64,000 nt of DNA from Salipiger sp. IMCC34102 (GCF_004145405.1 NZ_SELQ01000006.1:1-64000); one strand, 5' to 3'. Shown: positions 1-11,637, counted from the stretch's first letter. Notes: a model not told the origin generated them from the sequence alone. Translations and numbers: made by a program.

Positions 1-440
1 CATAATCGGGAAACATCACGGGGACATCACCCTAAGAGCGCGATACACAGACGTCTGATCCATCGAACTTCGACAAACACAAACCGCCCACATATCTCTT
101 CAGATATTAGCAATTTCAAACAACGTGGCAGTCAAAAGGTTTCTGGTGCGCCCTAACTCGTTCGGCGCGCCCGCCTCGTAACTTCCGAATTTCTCATCTC
201 CGCCTCGTTGCCGTCTGGCCCGTCTGGCGTCCCGTTGTGCGCCTCAGCGCCGCCGGTGAGGGGGCTTTTACGGAGAGGTGCGGGGGGCCGCAACCACAAA
301 ATTCGCCTTTTTCGGATTTTTCTGCCGGACCCCTGATTTTTCCGCGTTTCTAATGGGTTGGTAACATTTTAGATCGCGGACCCCGCGTCAGATCGCAAGA
401 TTCAAACCTCTCGACTGCGTGAGCGGACGACTCGTGTGCT
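1..440. other. Non-coding stretch, no gene recognised
   Basis: No open reading frame here has a plausible start, ribosome binding site or recognisable product. The left half (about 55-140) is relatively AT-rich compared with the rest of the window, as expected for a promoter region of a gene lying beyond the left edge. The right half simply follows the msrQ stop codon. No tRNA, clear terminator or repeat was seen. Confidence 0.5.
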
Positions 441-1076
441 TCACGCCCGCGCATCGCCCTTCTCTGCCCCGAACCAGCCTCGAATCCGTGTCCATTTCAG
501 TCGCAGGACCAGCAGGGCCAAGATCACGGCCATGTAGGCGAAGGGCTCGATTGGCCATCCTTTGACCAGCCAGACGTAGTGAAGCCCCGAAAGCACCGCG
601 ACCGGATAGGTCAGCTTGTGCAGGTTGCGCCACCTTACCGGTCCCAGCTTGCGGATGCTGCGGTTGTTCGAGGTGACCGCCAACGGAATCAGCAGAACGA
701 AGGCTACGAATCCTACGGTCACGTAAGGTCGTTCGATGACCTCCGTCACGACCCGGCCAAGGGACTGCACGTCGAGAATCGCGAAGACCAGGAAGTGGGC
801 CAGCACCAGGAAGAAGGCACAGAGGCCGATGGCGCGCCGGAACTTCACGAGGTTCACCCCGGTCCAGGTCCGGAGCGGCGTCACGATCAACCCGGCGATC
901 AGCAACTTCAACGCCATTTCGCCGTATTCGCGCTCGAGCGTGTTGATCGGCTCCACACCCATCTGCCCCGTGGCGGCGAGGTAGAACATCCAGACGGTAT
1001 AGATCGCCGTCAGGATATAGAGCGGCCAGGCCGGGACCGGCCTGAGCCATCCGTTGATGCGCTGGGAGAGGGTCAT
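441..1076 (-). CDS. msrQ: MsrQ, haem-binding membrane subunit of the MsrPQ system
   Basis: Inner-membrane b-type haem protein that passes electrons from the quinone pool or flavin to periplasmic MsrP, which repairs oxidised methionine residues in envelope proteins. The 211-residue product has about six hydrophobic spans, histidines within them (for example in FLVLAHFLVF and LSGLHYVWL), and the RWRNLHKLTY segment typical of the YedZ/MsrQ family. The length fits the family. Its ATG overlaps the msrP stop codon in TGATG, so the pair is translationally coupled. The family assignment is firm; the electron source in this organism is not shown by the sequence. Confidence 0.93.
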   Translation of the reverse strand: MTLSQRINGWLRPVPAWPLYILTAIYTVWMFYLAATGQMGVEPINTLEREYGEMALKLLIAGLIVTPLRTWTGVNLVKFRRAIGLCAFFLVLAHFLVFAILDVQSLGRVVTEVIERPYVTVGFVAFVLLIPLAVTSNNRSIRKLGPVRWRNLHKLTYPVAVLSGLHYVWLVKGWPIEPFAYMAVILALLVLRLKWTRIRGWFGAEKGDARA

Positions 1077-1978
1077 CAGTATTCGACGCTCAGATCCATG
1101 TCGGCGTAAAGCTCACCGACCTCTTCCTCGTAGCCGTTGAAAAGAAGGGTGTCCTGCCGGGAACTGAACAGGCCGCCGCCGATCCGACGCTCGGTCGATT
1201 GCGACCAGCGCGGGTGATCCACGTTCGGGTTCACATTGGCATAGAAGCCGTATTCGCGCGCGTTGATCTCCTGCCAGGTGTTTACCGGCTGCTCTTCGGT
1301 CAGGGTGATCCGCACGATCGACTTGATCGACTTGAACCCGTACTTCCACGGCACGACCAACCGCATCGGCGCGCCGTTCTGCTTGGGCATCGGTTCGCCG
1401 TAAAGCCCCGTGGCCATGAGTGTGAGCGGATGACGCGCCTCGTCCAGGCGCAGACCTTCGACATAGGGAAAATCGATCACACCCCGCCGGACGCCGGGCA
1501 TGTTCTCGGGCTGGACGGCGGTCTCGAACCGGACGAAGCGAGCGGTGTCCTGAACGCCGACCTTGTCGAGGATGTCGGCCAGTTCCACCCCGTTCCAGGG
1601 AATTACCATCGACCAGGCTTCCACGCAGCGGAAACGGTAGATCCGCTCTTCGGTGGTCAGCCCGTCCAGCAGATCCGCCAGCGCATAGTCACCGGGATTG
1701 TCGACCAGACCGTCGACCGTGACGGTCCAGGGATCGATCACCATCTCGCCCGCGTTGTCGGCGGGGTCGGTCTTGCCGGTGCCGAATTCGTAGAAGTTGT
1801 TGTAGGTCGTGATCTCTTCGAAGCTGTTGGGCTCCAGCTCTTCCTGAGCGCTTGCGCCGCCCGCCGCGAACAAGGCCCCCAGCCCGGCTGTCCCGGCGAT
1901 CAGTTGCCGCCGGTTCAGGAAGGCGGATTTCGGGGTCACGTCGGCGGCGGTCAGATCGTTGGTCCAGCGGTAAGCCAT
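1076..1978 (-). CDS. msrP: MsrP, molybdenum-cofactor methionine sulfoxide reductase (periplasmic)
   Basis: Catalytic subunit of the MsrPQ repair system, which reduces methionine sulfoxide in periplasmic proteins using a molybdopterin cofactor. The 300-residue product begins with a twin-arginine signal (arginines 23-24 in NRRQLIAG) followed by a hydrophobic stretch ending ASA, so it should be exported folded by Tat. The molybdenum-ligating cysteine is C118 in YRFRCVEAW, the classic YedY motif. The start at 1978 is supported by an AAAAGGAG ribosome binding site. It is the first gene of a two-gene operon with msrQ downstream. Confidence 0.95.
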   Translation of the reverse strand: MAYRWTNDLTAADVTPKSAFLNRRQLIAGTAGLGALFAAGGASAQEELEPNSFEEITTYNNFYEFGTGKTDPADNAGEMVIDPWTVTVDGLVDNPGDYALADLLDGLTTEERIYRFRCVEAWSMVIPWNGVELADILDKVGVQDTARFVRFETAVQPENMPGVRRGVIDFPYVEGLRLDEARHPLTLMATGLYGEPMPKQNGAPMRLVVPWKYGFKSIKSIVRITLTEEQPVNTWQEINAREYGFYANVNPNVDHPRWSQSTERRIGGGLFSSRQDTLLFNGYEEEVGELYADMDLSVEY

Positions 1979-2059
1979 GGAAAACTCCTTTTGTGCTTGT
2001 CCAATATACGCCGAAATCGACTGTAAGGTTTCTCACGACACCGACAGGACGGGTTACAG

Positions 2060-2791
2060 TCACTGCGCCGCGATGATCTCCTCGATCTGGGCGATGCGGT
2101 TGTCGGGCGCGGGGTGCGTGGCCAGGAACTCCGGCCCCCGATTGCCGGAGGCACGCTTCATCGCCTGCCAGAACTCCAGCGCGGCACGCGGGTCGTAGCC
2201 CGCATCGGCCATCAGCTCGATCCCCAGGCGATCGGCCTCCAACTCGTTGCGGCGCGAATAGGGCAACAGAACGCCGTACTCGACGCCCATGCCCAGCGCT
2301 GCCCCGATCTGGTCGCGCCCCGCGATCTCCCCTGCCCCGAGGGCTGCATCCAGCACTTGCAGGCCGATCTGGCTCGCCGCCTGGGCAGAGACACGCTCGG
2401 ATCCGTGGTTGGCTTGCAGGTGACCGATCTCGTGGGCGACGACCGTGGCAAGCTGTGCGTCGGTCTCGGCGATCCGCATCATGCCCGAGAAAACGCCGAT
2501 CCGTTTGCCGGGCAGCGCGAAGGCGTTGGGCTGGGGATTCTCGAACACCTGCCACTCCCAGTCGCCCGTGCTTTCACCGGCGGCGGCGAGAAGCCTGCGC
2601 GTGACGCGGGTCAGCCGCTGCTGGTCCGCCGCGTTGCGCGAAGCGGGAACATTGGCCCGGATCTGCTGCCACTCTTGCAGACCCATCGCTTCCACCTGCG
2701 CATCGGGTACCAGCGAGGGTCCGCCTTCTTCACAGGCCGCGAGGGAAAGCGCGGCGGCAAACAGGGTCGAGCGGAAGGCGAGAGTGATCAT
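2060..2791 (-). CDS. M48-family metalloprotease, predicted lipoprotein
   Basis: Zinc metallopeptidase of the M48 (Ste24/HtpX/BepA/LoiP-like) group, predicted to be anchored on the periplasmic side of a membrane as a lipoprotein and probably involved in envelope protein quality control. Starting at 2791 the product is 243 residues, with a lipobox LAAC (C20), the zinc motif HEIGH at 120-124, and the third-ligand region NELEADRLG near 182-190. The start was chosen over a longer in-frame extension because of an AGGAG site directly upstream and the lipobox position. There are no TPR repeats, so it resembles LoiP/YcaL more than BepA. The substrate is unknown. Confidence 0.88.
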   Translation of the reverse strand: MITLAFRSTLFAAALSLAACEEGGPSLVPDAQVEAMGLQEWQQIRANVPASRNAADQQRLTRVTRRLLAAAGESTGDWEWQVFENPQPNAFALPGKRIGVFSGMMRIAETDAQLATVVAHEIGHLQANHGSERVSAQAASQIGLQVLDAALGAGEIAGRDQIGAALGMGVEYGVLLPYSRRNELEADRLGIELMADAGYDPRAALEFWQAMKRASGNRGPEFLATHPAPDNRIAQIEEIIAAQ

Positions 2792-2852
2792 GGACGGGCT
2801 CCTGTCGAATACGATTGCACAAGACATAGGGCGGCCGGACGGTTCCGGCACG

Positions 2853-2886
2853 AAAAACCCCCGCCGGATCGCTCCGGCGGGGGTTT
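2853..2886 (-). terminator. Rho-independent terminator after clpB
   Basis: A perfect 14-bp inverted repeat (arms 2855-2868 and 2873-2886) with a four-base loop. Read on the minus strand it ends in a run of five T, complementary to the A run at 2853-2857. It lies just downstream of the clpB stop codon and separates clpB from the M48 protease gene. Confidence 0.85.
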
Positions 2887-2901
2887 GCCGCACCACGGAC
2901 C

Positions 2902-5511
<2,610 letters not shown>

Positions 5512-5583
5512 CTGGTCTCTCCATTAAAGCACCCGCTCCCGGCGCCCGCTGCGCGGCACGCCCCTGTCGAGCCTCGATCGAAG

Positions 5584-5611
5584 AGATGGGGACGATGAAG
5601 AGGTGTTGCAA
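5584..5611 (-). promoter_or_regulatory. Sigma-32 (RpoH)-type heat-shock promoter of clpB
   Basis: On the minus strand TTGCAA (5606-5611) is followed after 14 bases by CCCCATCT (5584-5591). This matches the heat-shock consensus of a CTTGAAA-like -35 and a CCCCAT-type -10 box. It lies about 70 bases before the clpB start codon. The assignment rests on motif and context only. Confidence 0.6.
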
Positions 5612-5616
5612 TATGG

Positions 5617-5652
5617 CCGCAGCCCGCCGAGGTGATTTTCGGCGGGCTGCGG
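5617..5652 (-). terminator. GC-rich hairpin downstream of the acidic-protein gene
   Basis: A 13-bp perfect inverted repeat (5617-5629 and 5640-5652) with a 10-base loop. It follows the stop of the acidic-protein gene on the minus strand and directly precedes the clpB promoter. There is no clear T run after the stem, so it may be a weak terminator or a transcript-end stabiliser that keeps read-through out of clpB. Confidence 0.4.
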
Positions 5653-5713
5653 AGCTGTTCGGGGGACGGCGCGATTGCCAGTCCGATGAGGGGCGTCAAG
5701 GCCGGGAAACGGG

Positions 5714-6496
5714 TCAGTCGACCGTCAGCGCATCCCCGTCGTTCCCTTCCGGACCGGAAGGCGTCGGGTAGAAAGGCTCGGCCCCGCCGTCGGGATCGGG
5801 CCCGTCGGGCGTTCCGTCATTGGGGTCCTCGACCAGGTCGGTCTCCAACCCGCTGGGGGTCTCGGTCGGCTCTGCGGCCTCGTCGCCTTCATCCTCGCTC
5901 ACTTCCGGAATCAGCGTGTCGGAGGCGGCGGGGGCTTCCGTGTCTTCGGACGGCGCGGGCGTCACGGTGACATCCGTGTCCTCCGGCGTGACGGCATCGC
6001 CGCTTTCCTCGACCACGGCGGCTTCGGGATCCGGCGCTTCGGATCCGACGGTGTCACCGTCGGTGGCTTCCTCCTCGGCCTCGGAGGCGTCGAGCGGCTC
6101 CTCGTCCCCTCCCGCGGTATCGTCGGTACCTTCTGCGGCAGCATCTTCCTCACCGGACTCCGTCTCGGCATCGGCGGCTTCTTCAGTTGCTGCCGGGGCA
6201 TCCTCGTCGGGCGCCTCCTCATCGGTTCCGGCGGCAACGGCATCGGCCTCGCCCTCGGCCATTTCAGCCGCCTCGGCCTCGGAATCCACCTCGCTCTCGG
6301 CGGCGGCTTCCTGCACGGCGTCTTCCCGGTCCTCGGACTCCGCGACGACCTCGGTCTCGGGGCCTGGGCCGACCGCATCGCCGGTCGTGGGCGCGGTAGC
6401 GGCGATCGCGATGGCGATGAGAGCCGCGGTCCCAGCCCCAAGTCCGAGAATCATGAAGAACGGATTGCTTGCCAGTCCGCCATTTGAACGCGCCAT
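5714..6496 (-). CDS. Membrane-anchored protein with a long acidic low-complexity domain
   Basis: No family recognised. The 260-residue product has a short basic N-terminus, one hydrophobic span at about residues 12-35 (FFMILGLGAGTAALIAIAIA), and then more than 200 residues dominated by E, D, A, T, S and P with almost no basic residues. The topology suggests an N-terminal anchor with an acidic, probably disordered tail facing the periplasm; the side is inferred. A GAAGGAAG ribosome binding site precedes the ATG. It sits between clpB and divergent pyrF. The antisense strand is also open because of the repetitive GC-rich codons, but that frame has no start signals. Confidence 0.7.
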   Translation of the reverse strand: MARSNGGLASNPFFMILGLGAGTAALIAIAIAATAPTTGDAVGPGPETEVVAESEDREDAVQEAAAESEVDSEAEAAEMAEGEADAVAAGTDEEAPDEDAPAATEEAADAETESGEEDAAAEGTDDTAGGDEEPLDASEAEEEATDGDTVGSEAPDPEAAVVEESGDAVTPEDTDVTVTPAPSEDTEAPAASDTLIPEVSEDEGDEAAEPTETPSGLETDLVEDPNDGTPDGPDPDGGAEPFYPTPSGPEGNDGDALTVD

Positions 6497-6660
6497 GTGG
6501 GTCTTCCTTCGTCAGCTTGTGCCCGAGCGGGGCTGTCGGAACCTACCTAAACCAGAGGCCGCGGAGGTCAATCTTATATGCCTTTTGTCGCATCCGGCAT
6601 GGCATCGTTGCCCCGACCCGAATACGCCCATAAAGAGATTGGAACCCAAAAGGAGCGCCC

Positions 6661-7383
6661 ATGTCCCAGCCTGCAGACGACCGCCTGATCGTGGCCCTCG
6701 ATGTCCCCAACGTGGTTGCGGGGCTCGAACTCAGCCGCCAGATCGGCGATGCCGTGTCGTTCTACAAGATCGGGCTGGGCATGCTGACGGGAGGCGGGCT
6801 CGCGCTTGCCAACGAGCTCAAGCTGGAACAGGGAAAACGCATCTTTCTCGACATGAAGCTCTTCGACATTTCCGCCACGGTAGAGGCGGCGGTGCGCGGC
6901 TTTACCAAGTTCGACATCGACCTGCTGACCGTCCACGGGGATCCGCACGTGGTACGCGCCGCCAAGGAGGGCGCTGCGGGCTCGAACACGAGGATCCTCG
7001 CGGTAACCGTGCTGACCTCGCTCGACCGCGACGATCTCGACGCCGCGTTGATCAAGGACGGCACGGTGCCGGATCTGGTGGTCGAACGGGCCGAACGCGC
7101 CTTCGAGGCCGGCGCCGACGGCATCATCGCCTCACCGCAGGAGGCTTCCGCGATTCGTGCTTTGCCCGCCGCCGCGGGGCGTTTGATCGTGACCCCCGGT
7201 GTGCGCCCGACGGGTACGGAGGCGTTCGATCAGAAACGGGTTGCAACCCCTGCGCGGGCGATCTCCGACGGGGCCGACCATATCGTCGTGGGACGTCCAG
7301 TCTGGCAGTCCGCGGACCCGCGCGCTTCGGTCCACGCGATTCTCACGGACCTGTTACCGGTCAGGAAAAAATCGGAAATGTAA
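6661..7383 (+). CDS. pyrF: Orotidine 5'-phosphate decarboxylase
   Basis: Cytoplasmic enzyme for the last step of UMP synthesis, decarboxylating OMP. The 240-residue product shows the family landmarks in order: DRLIVALDVP at the N-terminus, YKIGLGM for phosphate and base contacts, the catalytic Asp-Lys-Asp network in DMKLFDI (D64, K66, D69), LTVHGDP, and the C-terminal phosphate-binding VTPGVRP. The length is standard for the bacterial type. AAAAGGAG lies just before the ATG. A small gene follows 115 bases downstream, and other pyr genes are not adjacent. Confidence 0.97.
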   Translation: MSQPADDRLIVALDVPNVVAGLELSRQIGDAVSFYKIGLGMLTGGGLALANELKLEQGKRIFLDMKLFDISATVEAAVRGFTKFDIDLLTVHGDPHVVRAAKEGAAGSNTRILAVTVLTSLDRDDLDAALIKDGTVPDLVVERAERAFEAGADGIIASPQEASAIRALPAAAGRLIVTPGVRPTGTEAFDQKRVATPARAISDGADHIVVGRPVWQSADPRASVHAILTDLLPVRKKSEM

Positions 7384-7498
7384 AAAAAATATTTCGCGCT
7401 TTCGGAACCTTTTACGGTTGCATGTGGTTTCTTGGTCAAACGCGGCGAGGAAAAGCGATTCTCAATGATCGCGACCCGCCTTGAGCAGGAGACGTAAA

Positions 7499-7711
7499 AT
7501 GACCCAGATCGACCTTGGTTCCGTTCGCTACAATCCCACCGTCGGTGCTTTCGAAGCCCGCGTCGACATCCGCCGCAGCGGTCAGACCTTCCGCTATCCC
7601 TGTCAGGTGGCCGGCCCGATGACGATGGACATGGACACGGTCCGCAGCGGTCTGGCCCGTCATGCCCTGCGCATGTCCGACAGCGGCTCCAACCTGATGT
7701 CGCACATCTGA
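7499..7711 (+). CDS. Small protein of unknown function downstream of pyrF
   Basis: A 70-residue soluble protein that I cannot assign to a family. The ATG at 7499 has a good AGGAGA site seven bases upstream, which is why it is preferred over an earlier in-frame start at 7481. The sequence has the pattern of a small mixed alpha/beta protein (VRYNPTVGAFEARVDIRR, FRYPCQVAGPM), one cysteine and no signal peptide or membrane span. It lies between pyrF and a strong terminator, so it may share the pyrF transcript. Confidence 0.65.
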   Translation: MTQIDLGSVRYNPTVGAFEARVDIRRSGQTFRYPCQVAGPMTMDMDTVRSGLARHALRMSDSGSNLMSHI

Positions 7712-7792
7712 ATTTCAGTTCCGAAGGCCCGGCCGCAATCTCTGCCTCTGTCCCTTAAGCGATTGCGCCATTTCCAGCCGTCCTTCCATCCT

Positions 7793-7824
7793 GGCCCGCC
7801 GCTTCGTCGGCGGGCCATTTTTTG
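7793..7824 (+). terminator. Rho-independent terminator after the pyrF unit
   Basis: A 9-bp perfect GC stem (7793-7801 and 7808-7816) with loop CTTCGT, followed by ATTTTTTG. It ends the rightward pyrF transcript before the convergent ABC transporter operon. Confidence 0.88.
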
Positions 7825-7896
7825 TTCGGTGATGCGCGCGACCTACAGGATCGACTTTGCGTGGCTTTCTGAAAGAAACCGCGTGATGTTCATTCG

Positions 7897-8535
7897 CTAC
7901 GTCCGACCGAGCATGACCACGGCGCCGTCAGCAGCACGGGCGTCTTCGACATCGTGGGTCACCATCAGGATCGGCAAGGCGCGCGCTTGAGCCCGCGCGA
8001 ACACCAGATCACGAACCTGGGCGCGCAGTGCGGCATCGAGGCGCGAGAACGCCTCGTCCAGCAAGAGCGCGCGCGGTTCGGACAGCAGCATCCGCATGAG
8101 CGCCACCCGCGCCTTCTGTCCCCCCGAGAGCGTTGCAGGATCGCGATCGGCGTAGCCGGCCAGTTCGACCTCCTCAAGCGCCGCCTCGATCTGCGCCCGA
8201 CGGGCGGCACGGCTTCCCCCCGGTGCAAGACCGAACGCCAGGTTCTGTCCCACCGAAAGATGCGGGAACAGCAGATCGTCCTGGAACAGGATGCCGATTC
8301 CACGGCGATGCGGCGGAGCATGGGTCACGTCCGTGCCGTCCAGCAGAACCTGTCCCGTCGCCGTGAAGGCCGAAGGCAAGGTGCCTGTCACGAACGCCAG
8401 AAGTGTCGATTTGCCCACACCGGAGGGGCCCATCACCGTCAGAACTTCGCCCGGCCCGATATGCCGGTCGAGCGCCACCAGCGGGACGCCGTCCTTGGCG
8501 ATCGCCACGTCCTTCAGGGTCAGCCCCTCACCCAT
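7897..8535 (-). CDS. ABC transporter ATPase, YnjD-like
   Basis: ATP-binding subunit of a binding-protein-dependent importer related to E. coli YnjD. The 212-residue product has Walker A GPSGVGKST at 36-44, a Q-loop (ILFQDDLLFPHLSV), the signature LSGGQKARV, Walker B with LLLDEAFSRLD, and the switch histidine in VTHD. It is short, without the C-terminal regulatory domain of the MalK type. Its ATG overlaps the end of the permease gene by eight bases, and it is the last gene of the operon. An AAAGGA site precedes the start. The transported substrate is unknown. Confidence 0.85.
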   Translation of the reverse strand: MGEGLTLKDVAIAKDGVPLVALDRHIGPGEVLTVMGPSGVGKSTLLAFVTGTLPSAFTATGQVLLDGTDVTHAPPHRRGIGILFQDDLLFPHLSVGQNLAFGLAPGGSRAARRAQIEAALEEVELAGYADRDPATLSGGQKARVALMRMLLSEPRALLLDEAFSRLDAALRAQVRDLVFARAQARALPILMVTHDVEDARAADGAVVMLGRT

Positions 8536-10219
8536 GTTGCAGTCCTTTGCGGTTACGGAACATCAGAGCCGGCAGCCCAAGGGCCAGCGCGAAGGGAAGC
8601 AGGGCCGCCGCGGTCTGCATCAGCCCGTAGGTCGCGATGGCGCGCCGGTCCCCGCCCGATGCCAGCGCCACGGCCTCGGTCGTCAGGGTCGAAACGCGGC
8701 CACCGCCGATCAGCAAGGTCGGCAGATATTGCCCGACGCTGACCGACAGGCCGACGGCAGCGGCCGTCAGTACAGGCCGCAACAGCATCGGCAGCCGCAC
8801 CTGCCACAGCACCCGGTCAGGCGAGGCCCCCAGCGCCGCCGCCACGTTCGCCGTGCGTGGATCCCAGGCCCGGAACGGATCGGCCAGCGACAAGAAAACG
8901 TAAGGCATCACGAAAACGAGGTGTGCCAGCATCACCGGCCAGATCCCACGGTCGAGGTTGGCGTTCAGCAGCAGCGTCTGAAGTCCGGGCAGGAACGCCG
9001 TCTGCGGCACGATCAGCGGCAGGTAGAGCAGCCACATGCCCCGCCGTGTCAGGCGCAAGCCGTGGCGGTGTTCCGCTTCGAGACAGCCGATCGCCAGGAT
9101 CACCGCGGCAAGCGTAACTACGCAGGCGATCACGGCGGTCTGGCCCAATGCCTCGTTCAACCCGCTCGCGTGGCGCGCCCAGTTCCCCAGCGTGAAGCTG
9201 GCCGGCAGCGGATCGGGAAAGCCCCAGAACCCGGCGACGGACCAGACGGCAAGCACGGCGAGCCCGCCCCCGATCGCGAGGGCAGAGGTAACCGACAGCA
9301 CCAAGGCCCCGCCCGCGAGCGTCGCATCGCCGCTTGAACGCCCCCCGCGCGCCACCCACCGCAGGCCCAGCCAAGCAATTGCGATCTCTCCCAGCCGCCA
9401 CGTAACCAGCGCGCCCACGACCAATGCCAGTTGCAGCAAGGCGGCGGCGTTGGCTAGGAGGCGCGCATCGAAATCGGGCTCCGACATCCAGCGCACGATC
9501 TGCACCGACAGGGTGGACGGGGTGTTGGGGCCCAGGATCACGGCCACGTCGACGACGCTCATGCCGTAGGCCAGCACCACGTAGACCGGCAGGCGGATCT
9601 GCGCGTAGACGCGGGGGAAGACCGTCTTGAACCAGCCCGTCACGCGCCCGTAGCCGAGCGCCGCCGAGATCGCCCGCGCCCGTGCCGCGTCGGTCTGCGC
9701 AAGCGCCGCGAGGGTCATCAGGAGGAGGAACGGAATCTCCTTGATCACGAGGCCCGCCGTCATCGTCAGGCCCCAACTATCCTGCACGATGAGCAGATCC
9801 GGCGGACGCTCCCACCCCGTAAGCCAAGGCGATGTGGCCCGCGCGACCCAGCCTGACGGGGCGATCAGGAAGGCCAGTCCGAAGGCCGCCGCCGCGTGCG
9901 GAACCGACAAAAGCGGCGAGAGCGCGCGCTCCAGCACGCGAAAGGCGCGCGTTCCGGACCACCCCGCGACCAGTGTCATGGTGATGGCCAGCGCCAGCAG
10001 GGTCGTGACGATCCCGGTGGACAGCGACAGAGTGGACGCGCGCGGCAAACCCGGCCAATCCGCCAGCGCCCGGAAGGCCTCGAGGCTCGGCCCCTCGCGG
10101 CCCGCGGCGGGCAAGTGGCCGAAGGCTGGCAAGATCGTGCCGTAAAGACCGGCCAGCATGGGGCCGAGCATCGCGATCAGCGTCAGTGCCGGAAGGAGGG
10201 GAAGGAAGCGGCGGCTCAT
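8528..10219 (-). CDS. ABC transporter permease, fused two-domain, YnjC-like
   Basis: Inner-membrane permease of the ThiP/YnjC type, in which two permease modules are fused in one chain. The 563-residue product has about 12 hydrophobic spans and two copies of the cytoplasmic EAA-like loop that docks the ATPase: one around RAISAALGYGRVTGWFKTVFPRV and another around NVAAALGASPDRVLWQVRLPM. It overlaps the YnjD-like ATPase gene and lies 224 bases after the binding-protein gene, with strong hairpins in that gap. Homology to YnjC is inferred from the fused architecture and from the gene neighbours. Confidence 0.85.
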   Translation of the reverse strand: MSRRFLPLLPALTLIAMLGPMLAGLYGTILPAFGHLPAAGREGPSLEAFRALADWPGLPRASTLSLSTGIVTTLLALAITMTLVAGWSGTRAFRVLERALSPLLSVPHAAAAFGLAFLIAPSGWVARATSPWLTGWERPPDLLIVQDSWGLTMTAGLVIKEIPFLLLMTLAALAQTDAARARAISAALGYGRVTGWFKTVFPRVYAQIRLPVYVVLAYGMSVVDVAVILGPNTPSTLSVQIVRWMSEPDFDARLLANAAALLQLALVVGALVTWRLGEIAIAWLGLRWVARGGRSSGDATLAGGALVLSVTSALAIGGGLAVLAVWSVAGFWGFPDPLPASFTLGNWARHASGLNEALGQTAVIACVVTLAAVILAIGCLEAEHRHGLRLTRRGMWLLYLPLIVPQTAFLPGLQTLLLNANLDRGIWPVMLAHLVFVMPYVFLSLADPFRAWDPRTANVAAALGASPDRVLWQVRLPMLLRPVLTAAAVGLSVSVGQYLPTLLIGGGRVSTLTTEAVALASGGDRRAIATYGLMQTAAALLPFALALGLPALMFRNRKGLQHG

Positions 10220-10324
10220 TCGAGGTGCGAGGCCGGGCAGCGCCCTTCCTGCCGGGCAGGTGTAACGGTCGAGCGGCGAGAAACCTTGTAAAGCGAATTA
10301 CGGTGCCGCGTCAGTCTGAGGTTG

Positions 10325-10374
10325 AAAAGCGCCCTCCGGAGGGAGGGAGGGCGCTGCCCGGCCGGGGGCCGGGC
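10325..10374 (-). terminator. Intercistronic hairpins between binding-protein and permease genes
   Basis: Two consecutive GC-rich hairpins: arms 10328-10337 with 10346-10355, and a second around 10356-10374. On the minus strand the first is followed by CTTTTC, from the A run at 10325-10328. A partial terminator or RNA-stabilising structure here would give more of the upstream binding-protein mRNA than of the permease mRNA, a common arrangement in ABC importer operons. Confidence 0.6.
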
Positions 10375-10443
10375 GAGGCCTTCGCAATAGCCGTGCACGG
10401 GGATGACAGGCGTTGAAATTGTCACCTCCGGCGACCGTCCGAC

Positions 10444-11637
10444 TTACTCGGCCACGCCGTAGCGCGCGACCCAGTCGTCGGCAATGCGGGTCATCCAGCT
10501 GGGGTGCGGTTCGTCCTGAACCTCGCCCAAGTCGTCGGGGCTGAGGGTCGCGGCGCCCAGTTCCAGCGCATCGAAGGCCGCGCGCTGCTCTTCCGAAAGC
10601 TTATCCATCGCCAGCACCGTGCCGTAGCCCAGGTTTTCGGGGTCCTGAGCGTAGGCCTGCGCCTCCGGCGACATCAAGAAGTTGGCAACGACCATCGCCC
10701 CCTCGGTGCTGCCGGAGTTGTAGGGGATCGCCACGAAGCTCGCGTTTCCGATCGTGCCCTTGTCCAGCACGAAGGTCCGCACCGTATCGGGCAATTCGTT
10801 GTTCGCGATGGCGGTCGAGGCCGCACCGGGCGAGAAGGAGATCGACAGGTCCAGCTCCCCATCCGCGATCAGCGGGAACATCGCGGTGCCGGTCGGCGGA
10901 TAGGCCCGCCCCTCGCGCCAGAGCGTGGGCGTCAGCGCGTCGAGGTAGTCCCAAAGGGGGGCCGTCACCTCGTCATACGTCTCGTCGGTCGCGGGCTCGG
11001 CCAGAACCGCTGGATCGTCCAGGATGTCGACCAGCACCTGCTTGAGGAAGGTGGTGCCGAGGAAATCGGGTGGCTGGGGATAGGTGAAGCGGCCCGGATT
11101 GGCCTGGCTCCATTCCAGGATCTCCTGCATGGAGCCCTTTGGCTCGATATCCGCGCTATCGTAGTCGAAGACCACCTGCGCCATGGCCCAGGGCGATTCG
11201 TAGCCGTCGGTCGGCACGGTGAAATCTGTCTGTACGGTCTTGCCCTCGACATCGACGTATTGCCAGTTCGGCAGTTGTTCGGCGAAGGGACCATAGAGCA
11301 GGCCTTCGTCCTTCATCGAGGCGAAGTTGGCGCCGTTGATCCAGATCAGGTCGATGGCCCCGTCGGTATCGGTGCCGGCCTGACGCTCGGACAGGACGCG
11401 GGTGACGGCATCGGCGGTGTCGGTCAGCTTGACGTGTTCGAGGGTAACGCCGTTCTCCTCGGCCACACGCTCCGCCACCCAGGCGATGAAGTCGTTGGTC
11501 GCCACGGATCCGCCCCAGGCGTTCCAGTAGACCGTCTGACCCTCGGCGGCCGCGGTGACCGCATCCCAATCGGACGGGTCGGTCTGCGCAAGGGCAGGCG
11601 TTGCGGCCAGGGCGGCCAGAAGGGCGAGGTGTCTCAT
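10444..11637 (-). CDS. ABC transporter substrate-binding protein, YnjB-like
   Basis: Periplasmic solute-binding protein of the extracellular-1/YnjB type. From the start at 11637 the product is 397 residues with a cleavable signal peptide (MRHLALLAALAATPALAQ). The mature protein has NAWGGSVATNDFIAWV near its start, as in YnjB and other iron/thiamine-like binding proteins. The start was chosen because an AAAGGA site precedes it and because it overlaps the upstream gene stop as ATGA; the longer frame adds 40 residues with no signal-peptide character. The ligand cannot be read from the sequence. Confidence 0.86.
   Translation of the reverse strand: MRHLALLAALAATPALAQTDPSDWDAVTAAAEGQTVYWNAWGGSVATNDFIAWVAERVAEENGVTLEHVKLTDTADAVTRVLSERQAGTDTDGAIDLIWINGANFASMKDEGLLYGPFAEQLPNWQYVDVEGKTVQTDFTVPTDGYESPWAMAQVVFDYDSADIEPKGSMQEILEWSQANPGRFTYPQPPDFLGTTFLKQVLVDILDDPAVLAEPATDETYDEVTAPLWDYLDALTPTLWREGRAYPPTGTAMFPLIADGELDLSISFSPGAASTAIANNELPDTVRTFVLDKGTIGNASFVAIPYNSGSTEGAMVVANFLMSPEAQAYAQDPENLGYGTVLAMDKLSEEQRAAFDALELGAATLSPDDLGEVQDEPHPSWMTRIADDWVARYGVAE

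Noticed and set aside
5820-7484. 554-residue Ser/Ala-rich open frame
   Set aside because: Its first part is antisense to the acidic protein gene and its second part runs out of frame through pyrF. The low complexity simply mirrors Glu/Ala codons of the other strand.
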